Shown here one piece after another: positions 1 through 7,543 of a DNA stretch of 64,000 nt (the first letter of the stretch is position 1; every line of letters begins with the position of its first letter). The translations under genes were made by a program, and so were the position numbers. The notes beneath the pieces were generated by a model, which saw nothing but the letters and a program-made list of their open reading frames with translations, made no database searches and was not told where the DNA came from. The DNA is from Leifsonia sp. ku-ls (GTDB lineage: Bacteria; Actinomycetota; Actinomycetes; Actinomycetales; Microbacteriaceae): assembly GCA_003367665.1 (NCBI GenBank), contig QKXI01000007.1, positions 208,243 through 272,242 of the forward strand, read 5' to 3'.

Positions 1-45
1 CCGTATGGTTGGCCCAACGAGGGGGTGCGATCCGAGGGAGGCACA

Positions 46-408
46 GTGGCGAAGACCAAGGCCGAGAAGGCAGCGGAGCGGGCGCTCGACGCGGCACGCG
101 TCGCCGTCGGCGACGCGGAGCAGGCCGTGAAGAAGCTCGACAAGAAGACCCGCCGGGAGGCGGAGGACCTGGCCGACCGGCTGGCGAAGGCCGCAAAGGA
201 CGCCAAGAAGGCGGTCCGCCGGGCGAAGAAGACGGCGGAGGAGGCGCGCACGTCGGCGAAGTCGGTGGCGGAGCACGTCGCGCCGCCGGCCTCCAGCACC
301 GGCATCCCGACCTTCCGGGAGCTGCGCGACCGGGCGAAGGCCCGCGGCATCCAGGGCTACTCGCGCATGAACAAGGCCCAGCTGCTGCACGCGCTCGGGG
401 AGGGCTGA
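46..408 (+). CDS. Lys/Ala-rich helical protein with Rho-N/SAP-like C-terminus
   Basis: A 120-residue protein. I chose the GTG at 46 because GGGAGG lies just upstream; an earlier in-frame GTG at 25 would put that site inside the gene. Residues 1 to about 85 are almost entirely K, A, E, R and D and should form a long charged helix or coiled coil, of the kind seen in histone-like DNA-binding tails. The last 35 residues (FRELRDRAKARGIQGYSRMN and following) resemble the Rho N-terminal/SAP-like fold, a small helical nucleic-acid-binding module. A nucleic-acid-associated role is inferred from composition and this module. It stands alone, 68 bp upstream of the synthetase gene. Confidence 0.7.
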   Translation: MAKTKAEKAAERALDAARVAVGDAEQAVKKLDKKTRREAEDLADRLAKAAKDAKKAVRRAKKTAEEARTSAKSVAEHVAPPASSTGIPTFRELRDRAKARGIQGYSRMNKAQLLHALGEG

Positions 409-476
409 GCGACGCGAGCGGCGGCGCCGCCGGGTCCGTTCACCGGCGCTTTACCCGCCGCCCGTAGCGTGCCGTC

Positions 477-3400
477 GTGCCCGACGCTCCCCTGACCTCG
501 GCCCCCGGACTGCTCCTGCGCGGGGCCGCAGCGCCGCCCGCCCGGACCCTCGTCGACGTCCTGACCGAGACGGCGGCACGGCACCCGGACGCCTCGGCGC
601 TGGAGGACGCGGCCGGCGCGCTCAGCTACCGCGAGCTGCTCGCCCAGGTGTTCGCCGGGGCCGCCCGCCTGCGCGAGCACGGCGTCAGCCGCGGCGACCG
701 CGTGGGCGTGCGGATGAGCTCGGGCACCCGGGAGCTGTACCTGGCGATCCTCAGCGTGCTCGCCGCCGGAGCGGCCTACGTGCCGGTGGACGCCGACGAC
801 CCGGAGGAGCGCGCCGAGCTGGTGTTCGGCGAGGCCGCCGTGCGGGCGGTGCTGACGGATGCCGGGCTGACCGTGGGCGACGCGCCGGCCGTCCGCGTCT
901 TCGACGGCTCCGCGCCGCATCCCAGCACGGCCGCGCTGCCCGTGGTCTCGCCTCCCGCCCCGGAGGACGACGCCTGGATCATCTTCACCTCCGGCTCCAC
1001 CGGGACGCCGAAGGGCGTCGCCGTGCGGCACCGCTCGGCCGCGGCGTTCGTCGACGCCGAGGCGCGCCTGTTCCTGCAGGAGGACCCGATCGGCCCGCAG
1101 GACCGGGTGCTGGCCGGCCTGTCCGTCGCGTTCGACGCGTCGTGCGAGGAGATGTGGCTGGCCTGGGGCCACGGCGCCTGCCTCGTGCCCGCGCCGCGCT
1201 CCCTCGTGCGCACCGGGATGGACCTCGGGCCGTGGCTGTCCGCCCGCCGCATCACGGTGGTGTCGACGGTGCCGACGCTGGCGGCGCTGTGGCCCGTGGA
1301 CGCGCTCGACAGCGTCCGCCTGCTGATCTTCGGCGGCGAGGCCTGCCCGCCGGAGCTGGTGTCCCGTCTCGCCGTGCCCGGCCGCGAGGTGTGGAACACG
1401 TACGGGCCGACCGAGGCGACCGTCGTGGCCTGCGCCGCCCCGCTGGTGGCAGGCGAGCCGGTGCGCATCGGCCTCCCGCTCGACGGCTGGGACCTCGCGG
1501 TGGTGGACGCCGACGGGCAGCCGGTGGAGGCGGGCGGCTCCGGCGAGCTCGTCATCGGCGGTGTCGGCCTCGCCCGCTACCTCGACCCGGCGAAGGACGC
1601 CGAGAAGTACGCCCCGATGCCCTCGCTCGGCTGGGAGCGCGCCTACCGCAGCGGCGACCTGGTGCGCTTCGACCCGGCCGGGCTGTTCTACCTCGGGCGC
1701 GCCGACGACCAGGTGAAGGTGGGCGGCCGCCGGATCGAGCTCGGCGAGGTGGAGGCGGCGCTGCAGCGGCTGCCCGGCGTCTCCGGCGCCGCGGCCGCGG
1801 TCCGCCGCTCCACGGCCGGCAACGACGTGCTGGTCGGCTACCTCGCCGTGCCGGAACCCGACGCGTTCGACCGCCGCGCGTCGTTGGAGGACCTGCGCGA
1901 GACGCTGCCGGCCGCGCTCGTCCCGCTGCTCGCCGTGGTCGACGAGCTGCCCGTGCGCACCTCCGGCAAGGTGGACCGGGCCGCGCTGCCCTGGCCGCTG
2001 GAGGAGGCCGACGGCGAGGGCGCGGTCAGCGACGACCCGGTGGCGACGGCGCTCGCCGCGGACTGGCGCAGTGTGCTCGGCCTCCCGGTGACCGGCCCGG
2101 ACGACAACTTCTTCGACCTGGGCGGCGGCTCGCTGGCGGCGGCACAGCTGGTGTCGCTCATCCGGCGCCGCCATCCCGACATCACCGTCGCCGACGTGTA
2201 CGCGACGCCGCGCTTCGGCGCGATGGCGCAGGCGCTCGCCGAGAGCTCGCCGTCGTCGACCGCCGCCTCCACCCATGTCGTGCCGCCCACTCCGTTCCGG
2301 ATGCAGGCGTTGCAGACGGTGCTCGGCATCCCGCTGTTCATCCTCGGCGGGATGCGCTGGCTGCTCTACCTGCTGACCGCGGCCGCCGTGCTGCGACCCC
2401 TCGGCGGCTACGACGTGCTGCCGGCGGTGAACCTCTGGTGGCTGATCGCCGGGCTGGTCGTCTTCGTCACGCCGTGGGGCCGGATGGCGATCTCGGTGGT
2501 CGCCGCGCGCCTGCTGCTGCTCGGCGTGCGCGCGGGCGACCATCCGCGTGGCGGCGGCGTGCACCTCCGGCTGTGGCTGGCCGAGCAGGTGGCGCACCAG
2601 GTCGGCGCGGCGAGCCTCGCCGGCGCGCCCTGGATCGTCTCCTACGCGCGGGCGCTCGGGGCCACCATCGACCGCGGCGTCGACCTGCACACGCTGCCGC
2701 CGGTGACCGGGATGCTGCGCATCGGCGCCGGGGCCTCGGTGGAGCCGGAGGTCGACCTGGCCGGGTACTGGATCGACGGCGAGGTGGTGCGCATCGGCGA
2801 GATCCGGATCGGGGCCGGCAGCTCGGTCGGCGCCCGCAGCTCGCTCTTGCCGGGCGCCAAGATCGGCCGCAACGCCACGGTCGCGCCCGGGTCGGCGGTG
2901 TTCGGCCGCGTGCCGGCCGGTCAGAACTGGTCGGGCTCGCCCGCGGTGCGCGTCGGCCGCGCCCGCGACTGGTGGCCGGAGGAACGCCCGGCGCGCCGCA
3001 GCCGCTGGGTGGCCGCGTACGCCGCCTCCTCCCTGGGCGTCTCCCTGGTGCCGGTGGTCGCGTTCGCGGCCGGCGCCGCCGTGGTGGCCGCGCTGGTGCG
3101 CGGCGCCGCGGACTGGGGCGACGTCGCCGCCCGGGCCGCGGCCGCCCTCGTCCCGGCGACGCTCGTCGCAGGCCTCGTGCTTGCGACGCTGGTCGTCGGC
3201 CTCGTCCGGGTGCTGGGCATCGGGATGCGCGAGGGCGTCTACCCGGTGCGCAGCCGCACCGGCTGGCAGGCCTGGTCGACCGAGCGGCTGCTCGACCTCG
3301 CCAGGACCGTCCTGTTCCCGCTGTACTCCAGCCTGTTCACCCCGATCTGGCTGCGCCTGCTCGGCGCCAGGGTCGGCCGGGACGTCGAGGCGTCGACCGT

Positions 3401-4421
3401 GCTGCTGCTCCCCCGCATGACGCGCATCCGCGACGGCGCGTTCCTCGCCGACGACACGCTCGTCGCCTCCTACGAGCTCGGCGGCGGCTACGTGCGGATC
3501 GCGCCGGTGGACATCGGCGCCCGCGCCTTCCTCGGCAACTCCGGGATGGCCGGCGCCGGGAACCGGGTGCCGCGCGACGGCCTGGTCGCGGTGCTGTCGT
3601 TCGCGCCGCGCAAGGCGAAGGCGGGATCGTCGTGGCTCGGCTCGCCTCCGGTGCGGTTGCGCCGCCGGGCACAGGAGGGCGACCTGTCCCGCACCTTCCG
3701 CCCCGCGCCGTGGCTGCGGGTCGCCCGCGCCGGCTGGGAGCTGCTGCGCATCGTCCCGGTCTTCGTCACCTGCGCGATCGGGCTGGCCGTCGTCGTGGCG
3801 CTCGGCGCGATCGACGGCGCGTGGGGCACGCCGTGGGCCGTCGTGCTCGGCGGACCCGTGCTCATGCTCGCCGGGGCGGTCGCCGCGGCCGTCAGCACGG
3901 CGGCGAAGTGGGCGCTGCTCGGCCGGCTGCGGCCGGGCGAGCATCCGCTCTGGTCGTCGTTCATCTGGCGCAGCGAGGTCTCCGACACGTTCACCGAGAT
4001 GGTCGCCGCTCCCTGGTTCGCCTGGGCCGCGGCCGGAACGCCCGCGCTGGTCTGGTGGTTGCGCAGCCTCGGCGCGCGCATCGGGTCGGGCGTCTGGATC
4101 GACAGCTATTGGCTCCCGGAGGCCGATCTGGTCGCGCTGGGCGACGCATCCACCGTGAATCGGGGCTGCGTCGTGCAGACGCACCTGTTCCATGATCGAA
4201 TCATGAGCATGGACCAGGTCACGATCGAGCGCGGCGGCACGCTCGGCCCGCACAGCGTCATCCTGCCCGCCGCCGACATCGGCCGGGACGCGACGGTCGG
4301 CCCCGCGTCGCTCGTCATGCGCGGCGAGACGGTGCCGGCCGGCAGCCGGTGGAGCGGCAACCCGATCGGGCCGTGGCGCGAGGTCGTCGTGCGGGAGTAC
4401 CGGGCGCGGGTGGAGGGATGA
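477..4421 (+). CDS. Pls/PosA-type membrane NRPS, likely basic homopoly-amino-acid synthetase
   Basis: 1314 residues, close to the length of the epsilon-poly-L-lysine synthetase Pls of Streptomyces albulus (about 1319). Order: adenylation domain about 20-510 (A3 IIFTSGSTGTPKG; A4 FDASCEEMW; YGPTE; A7 YRSGDLV; A10 SGKVDRAALP), carrier domain about 525-600 with phosphopantetheine Ser552 in DLGGGSL, then three pairs of membrane segments (about 612-690, 843-925, 1088-1160) alternating with three soluble left-handed-helix-like domains. There is no classical condensation HHxxxDG motif and no thioesterase, as in Pls, where the three soluble domains join amino acids iteratively in a membrane protein. 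My manual pocket code is D-A-E-S-I-G-T-V-V-K, close to a known lysine code. The GTG start at 477 has no clear ribosome site. The stop overlaps the peptidase start (ATGA). Lysine is the best guess; ornithine or diaminobutyrate remain possible. Confidence 0.85.
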   Translation: MPDAPLTSAPGLLLRGAAAPPARTLVDVLTETAARHPDASALEDAAGALSYRELLAQVFAGAARLREHGVSRGDRVGVRMSSGTRELYLAILSVLAAGAAYVPVDADDPEERAELVFGEAAVRAVLTDAGLTVGDAPAVRVFDGSAPHPSTAALPVVSPPAPEDDAWIIFTSGSTGTPKGVAVRHRSAAAFVDAEARLFLQEDPIGPQDRVLAGLSVAFDASCEEMWLAWGHGACLVPAPRSLVRTGMDLGPWLSARRITVVSTVPTLAALWPVDALDSVRLLIFGGEACPPELVSRLAVPGREVWNTYGPTEATVVACAAPLVAGEPVRIGLPLDGWDLAVVDADGQPVEAGGSGELVIGGVGLARYLDPAKDAEKYAPMPSLGWERAYRSGDLVRFDPAGLFYLGRADDQVKVGGRRIELGEVEAALQRLPGVSGAAAAVRRSTAGNDVLVGYLAVPEPDAFDRRASLEDLRETLPAALVPLLAVVDELPVRTSGKVDRAALPWPLEEADGEGAVSDDPVATALAADWRSVLGLPVTGPDDNFFDLGGGSLAAAQLVSLIRRRHPDITVADVYATPRFGAMAQALAESSPSSTAASTHVVPPTPFRMQALQTVLGIPLFILGGMRWLLYLLTAAAVLRPLGGYDVLPAVNLWWLIAGLVVFVTPWGRMAISVVAARLLLLGVRAGDHPRGGGVHLRLWLAEQVAHQVGAASLAGAPWIVSYARALGATIDRGVDLHTLPPVTGMLRIGAGASVEPEVDLAGYWIDGEVVRIGEIRIGAGSSVGARSSLLPGAKIGRNATVAPGSAVFGRVPAGQNWSGSPAVRVGRARDWWPEERPARRSRWVAAYAASSLGVSLVPVVAFAAGAAVVAALVRGAADWGDVAARAAAALVPATLVAGLVLATLVVGLVRVLGIGMREGVYPVRSRTGWQAWSTERLLDLARTVLFPLYSSLFTPIWLRLLGARVGRDVEASTVLLLPRMTRIRDGAFLADDTLVASYELGGGYVRIAPVDIGARAFLGNSGMAGAGNRVPRDGLVAVLSFAPRKAKAGSSWLGSPPVRLRRRAQEGDLSRTFRPAPWLRVARAGWELLRIVPVFVTCAIGLAVVVALGAIDGAWGTPWAVVLGGPVLMLAGAVAAAVSTAAKWALLGRLRPGEHPLWSSFIWRSEVSDTFTEMVAAPWFAWAAAGTPALVWWLRSLGARIGSGVWIDSYWLPEADLVALGDASTVNRGCVVQTHLFHDRIMSMDQVTIERGGTLGPHSVILPAADIGRDATVGPASLVMRGETVPAGSRWSGNPIGPWREVVVREYRARVEG

Positions 4422-5722
4422 CGGACGCGCCGCCGCACGTGTACCTGCCGCGCTCCGGCACCGACGACTACGCGGTGCGGGAGTACGACCTCGACCTGAA
4501 CTACCGCGTGGCGACCAACCGGCTCGACGCGACCGCGATCATCCGCGGCCGGGCACGCGTCCCGCTCCCGGCGATCGTGCTCGACCTGGTGCACCTGAAG
4601 GCGAAGCGCGTCCGGCTTGACGGCGACAAGCGCGTGCGGTTCGCCCAGTCGCCGACCCACCTGCGGATCACGCCGTCCCGGCCGATTCCGGCGGGCGCGG
4701 AGTTCACGCTGGAGGTCGCCTACGACGGGTCCCCGGCGCCGCGGCGCACCCGCTGGGGCACGCTCGGCTGGGAGGAGCTGACCGACGGCGTCATCGTCGC
4801 CTCGCAGCCCTCGGGCGCGCCGTCCTGGTTCCCCTGCAACGACCACCCGGCCGACCGGGCCGCGTACCGCATCCGGGTCACCACCGAGCAGGCCTACACG
4901 GTGCTGGCGACGGGCGAGCCGACCGGCCACAGCGTCGGCTCCGGCCGCGGGATCTGGACGTTCGAGCGCCCGGAGCCGACGCCGACCTACCTCGCCACCG
5001 TGCAGATCGGCCGGTACACGCTGGAGCCGCGGCGCAGCGCCGGCGTGGAGTGGGTGGTCGCGTACCCGCCGGCCCTCGCCCGGCGCGTGCTGCACGACTT
5101 CGCACCGCTGGGGACGATGCTGGAGCGGTTCCAGGAGCTGTTCGGCCCGTACCCGTTCCCGTCGTACACGGTGGTGGTGACAGAGGACCCGCTGGAGATC
5201 CCGCTGGAGGCGCAGGCCATGGCCACGTTCGGGTCGTCGCACGCCGACGGCCGAGGCGGCTCGGAACGGCTGATCGCGCACGAGCTCGCCCACCAGTGGT
5301 TCGGCAACAGCGTGGGCCTCGCGTCCTGGCGCGACATCTGGCTGAATGAGGGCTTCGCCTGCTACGCCGAGTGGCTGTGGTCGGAGGCGTCCGGCTCGCT
5401 GTCGGCGGCGACGCTGGCGCGGACCCACCACGCCGGGCTGCGCCTCGCGCCGAAGGACCTCCAGCTCGGCGACCCGGGACCGGACCTCATGTTCGACGAC
5501 CGGGTGTACAAGCGCGGCGCCTGCCTGCTGCACGCGCTGCGGCTGCGGCTGGGCGACGCGCGCTTCTTCGCCCTGCTCCGGGAGTGGACGTCACGCCACC
5601 GCTTCGGCACGGTGTCCAGCGCCGACTTCGAGGCGCTCGCCCAGGAGCATGCGGACGAGCCGCTGGCCGCCTTCTTCGACGCCTGGCTGCGTCAGACCGC
5701 GCTGCCGTCGCTCTCGCGCTGA
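4418..5722 (+). CDS. M1 family zinc metallopeptidase, possible polymer-degrading partner
   Basis: 434 residues, translationally coupled to the synthetase (ATGA at 4418-4421, GGAGGG just upstream). An N-terminal beta-domain is followed by the M1 thermolysin-like catalytic part: HELAHQWFGN supplies the two zinc histidines and catalytic Glu, and NEGFA supplies the third zinc ligand 18 residues on. The usual GAMEN exopeptidase motif is not present; LEAQAMATFG sits at that place, a variant I associate with a short actinobacterial M1 branch. It lacks the long C-terminal helical domain of PepN and has no signal peptide. Known epsilon-poly-lysine degrading enzymes are zinc aminopeptidases of this class, so a role in trimming or detoxifying the polymer is inferred from the overlap with the synthetase. 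Confidence 0.85.
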   Translation: MTDAPPHVYLPRSGTDDYAVREYDLDLNYRVATNRLDATAIIRGRARVPLPAIVLDLVHLKAKRVRLDGDKRVRFAQSPTHLRITPSRPIPAGAEFTLEVAYDGSPAPRRTRWGTLGWEELTDGVIVASQPSGAPSWFPCNDHPADRAAYRIRVTTEQAYTVLATGEPTGHSVGSGRGIWTFERPEPTPTYLATVQIGRYTLEPRRSAGVEWVVAYPPALARRVLHDFAPLGTMLERFQELFGPYPFPSYTVVVTEDPLEIPLEAQAMATFGSSHADGRGGSERLIAHELAHQWFGNSVGLASWRDIWLNEGFACYAEWLWSEASGSLSAATLARTHHAGLRLAPKDLQLGDPGPDLMFDDRVYKRGACLLHALRLRLGDARFFALLREWTSRHRFGTVSSADFEALAQEHADEPLAAFFDAWLRQTALPSLSR

Positions 5723-6508
5723 CCGCGGGCGACCGTGACGACGCATCCGGCGCTCCGGAGGCTGCGCACCCGGTAGCGGCGACCCTCCAGCCAGGCCCGC
5801 AGCAGCCCGACGCGAACCGCGCCCGGCGGCACGCGCAGCCCGCGGCCGTCGGCCTTCAGCACGGCCTCGATCACGGTCCAGCGCCGCAGGGCGTCGCCGT
5901 GGCCGGGCGCGAGGTCGTCGATGGCGGCCCGGCGGCCGGGCGCGGCGGCGAGGGGTTCGGCGTCGGGGCCGACCCGGCGTTCGGGCGCGGTGGCGAGGGG
6001 TTCGGCGTCGGGGCCGACCGGGCGGTCGGCCGCGGTGACGAGCGGCTCGGCGTCGATGCCGACCGGGGTGCGACCCGCGGTGTCGAGCCGAGCGGCGTCG
6101 AAGCCGACGAGGCGTTCGGCCGCAGTGCCGAGCGGCGCGGGGTCGATGGCGGTCCGGCGTTCGGTCGCGCTGACGAGCGGCTCGGCGTCGATGCCGACCG
6201 GGACGCGACCCGCGACGGCGAACGCAACGCCGTCAGCGTGAGCGAGCGCGAGGAAACAGCGGGCGCGACCCGCCGAGCGCCCGTGGGCGGCCGTGGGCCG
6301 CCCCGCAGTCCGGGCAGGTGGCGTCGATCACGATGTCGGGCTCCCCCGCTCTCGCCGCCGCGCACAGCAGGGCGGTGCGGCCGGCCACGAACCGCGTCCG
6401 GTCGGCATCGCGACCGAAGTCGCGGAGCCTGCTGCGGTCGCCCGCGGAAAGCCGCGGGACTGTGTCGGGATCGGCGAGGTCGTGCCGGACGATCACGATC
6501 CCGCTCAC
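5692..6508 (-). pseudogene. Frameshifted 4'-phosphopantetheinyl transferase with repeat-expanded core
   Basis: Read from the GTG at 6508 (GGAGGG 8 nt upstream), the first frame gives an Sfp-type N-terminus: DADRTRFVAGR, then CPDCGAAHGRP, ending at a stop at 6233. A second frame, one base on, resumes the family pattern without loss: LALAHADGVAFAVAG, VGIDAEP (metal-binding motif) and WTVIEAVLKADGRGL (normally WxxKEAxxKA; here Lys is Ile), to a stop at 5692. The join lies near 6247-6270, around CCGCTGTTTCCTCGC, where one extra base would explain the shift. Between the two motifs lie about 90 residues of 15-residue repeats, roughly twice the usual spacing. The 3' end overlaps the peptidase gene by 31 bp, tail to tail. 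Such enzymes load the carrier domain of the adjacent synthetase. It could be a true pseudogene, a sequencing error or, less likely, programmed frameshifting. Confidence 0.75.
5911..6225. repeat. 45-bp in-frame tandem repeat inside the PPTase gene
   Basis: On the + strand a core like TCGGCGTCGATGCCGAC recurs at 5956, 6001, 6046, 6091, 6136 and 6181, an exact 45-bp (15-codon) period, with a degenerate copy at 5911. On the coding (minus) strand each unit reads like VG(I/P)DAEPL followed by about eight residues rich in A, T, E and R. The copies at 6046 and 6181 are nearly identical over more than 30 bp, and those at 5956 and 6001 are too, so expansion or gene conversion is recent. The period is a codon multiple, so the second reading frame stays open throughout. 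Confidence 0.85.
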
Positions 6509-6567
6509 ACGCCCGTCCCTCCGTCCGCCGACGTCCCCGATGCTACCGCCCACGGCCGCCCGTCCGC

Positions 6568-6606
6568 CGTCGGAGATTCGAACGTATGGCCGCCGAATCT
6601 CCGACG
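6568..6606. repeat. 13-bp perfect inverted repeat with 13-nt loop
   Basis: CGTCGGAGATTCG (6568-6580) and CGAATCTCCGACG (6594-6606) are perfect reverse complements around a 13-nt spacer. It lies 60 to 98 bp upstream of the PPTase start, between that gene and the second repeat array. A further GGAGATTCGAAC copy occurs at about 6622. It may be an operator, a transcript hairpin ahead of the PPTase gene, or a recombination relic. No T-run follows on either side, so a simple terminator is less likely. Confidence 0.6.
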
Positions 6607-6636
6607 ATTGGCAGAACGGCAGGAGATTCGAACCCT

Positions 6637-6905
6637 CGGGCCCCACGTTCGACCGCGGCGAGCGGGCGACCCCGGCCCCGTCGTCGGACGCGCGAGCCCA
6701 ACGTTGGACTGCCCTTAGTGAGCGGTCCGGCGCGCCGAACGCGCGAGTCCAACGTTCGACTGCCCTTAGCGGGCGGTCCGGAGCCGCCGTCAAGCACCCG
6801 AGCCCAACGTCCGACCGCGGCTACCGGACGGCCCCGGCGCCACCGTCGAACACCCGAGCCCAACGCCCACCGCGGCTACCGCCCGGTCCCGGTGCCGTCG
6901 TCGAA
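6637..6905. repeat. Degenerate ~55-bp tandem repeat, five copies
   Basis: This array and the inverted repeat before it fill the 367-bp stretch without a gene between 6509 and 6875. A motif of the form CGAGCCCAACGTTSGACTG starts at 6637 (variant), 6693, 6744, 6799 and 6855, spaced 56, 51, 55 and 56 bp. The last unit runs into the 3' end of the minus-strand gene ending at 6876, and each unit carries a version of that gene's last codons plus its stop region (CGGTAG or CGCTAAG). The array therefore looks like repeated duplication of a gene tail and its 3' flank. Confidence 0.75.
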
Positions 6906-7406
6906 GCGCGGGGCCTCGTGGCGGGGGTGCCGCGCCGGGTCGTCGACCGGGGCCGCGGTGTCGTCCCCCAGTGCCGCCGTCCCCGCGGGCGCCGCCGTGC
7001 CGCCCTGCGTCCCGCCAGGCGCGGTCGCCGCGTCCCGTCGGCCGTCGTCGATGCGGTTGCCGTCCCGGTCGGTCTTGACGTCCGGATCGACGTGGTCGGC
7101 GCGGCGCATCGCCTCCTCCGAGTGGGAGCGGGCCTCGGCCGCCGCGGACTCGCGCTCCTGGGCCTCCCGCCGCAGGCGTTCGGCGTCGACCTCGGCCTGC
7201 TTGGCGTCCGCGGCGGCGCGGGCGGCCTTCGCCTCCCGCTCGCGCGCCTCCAGCTGGGACTGCGCAGCCGACTCCCGCATCTCCTCCGCGCGGTGGCGGT
7301 CCGCCTCGCGCTTCCGGTTGCGGCCGACGGTCGCGGCGATGATGGCGATCACGGCGATCACGACCACCACGACGACGATCAGGATGATCCATCCGGTTGT
7401 GTTCAT
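6876..7406 (-). CDS. Membrane-anchored coiled-coil protein of unknown function
   Basis: 176 residues. One hydrophobic segment (about residues 5-27, rich in V and I) is followed directly by NRKRE, which predicts a single N-terminal anchor with the rest in the cytoplasm. Residues 30-105 are strongly charged and helical, with heptad-like A/E/R runs typical of a coiled coil. The last 70 residues are Gly/Ala/Thr/Asp-rich and disordered. I do not recognise a family. The C-terminal coding bases form part of the downstream 55-bp repeat array, so the tail may vary between strains. Its 5' end faces the DUF1269-like gene with about 137 bp between the two starts, so the two may share a control region. 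Confidence 0.65.
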   Translation of the reverse strand: MNTTGWIILIVVVVVVIAVIAIIAATVGRNRKREADRHRAEEMRESAAQSQLEAREREAKAARAAADAKQAEVDAERLRREAQERESAAAEARSHSEEAMRRADHVDPDVKTDRDGNRIDDGRRDAATAPGGTQGGTAAPAGTAALGDDTAAPVDDPARHPRHEAPRFDDGTGTGR

Positions 7407-7543
7407 GCCCCGACACGGTACGCCGACCGGGCCGGATCGCTAGGGGATTGAAGGATCGCCGTCTATTGCCCGTCCGACCGCCGGCGCTACCGTGTGGCTG
7501 CCGTCAGGGACTCGCCCTGCGGCAGACCCGAGAGGAGTGGGAG

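Noticed and set aside
357-4253. A 1298-codon open frame on the minus strand opposite the synthetase
   Set aside because: Rich in Arg, His, Gly and Ala with no domain and no continuous motif; the + strand frame has all synthetase motifs. It is a GC-rich shadow frame.
477-4421. Siderophore or ordinary NRPS module
   Set aside because: There is no condensation HHxxxDG, no thioesterase and no neighbouring module or transport gene; the alternating membrane and soluble repeats fit Pls.
6600-6640. A tRNA gene at the TTCGAA-like T-arm
   Set aside because: No acceptor, D or anticodon arms can be built around it.
5911-6905. CRISPR array
   Set aside because: Units are contiguous and degenerate with no unique spacers, and one array keeps a protein reading frame.
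5371-7451. Long + strand frames across the PPTase and repeat region
   Set aside because: They encode repetitive Arg/Pro/Ser-rich text with no motif, while the minus strand shows PPTase motifs and a coiled-coil membrane protein.
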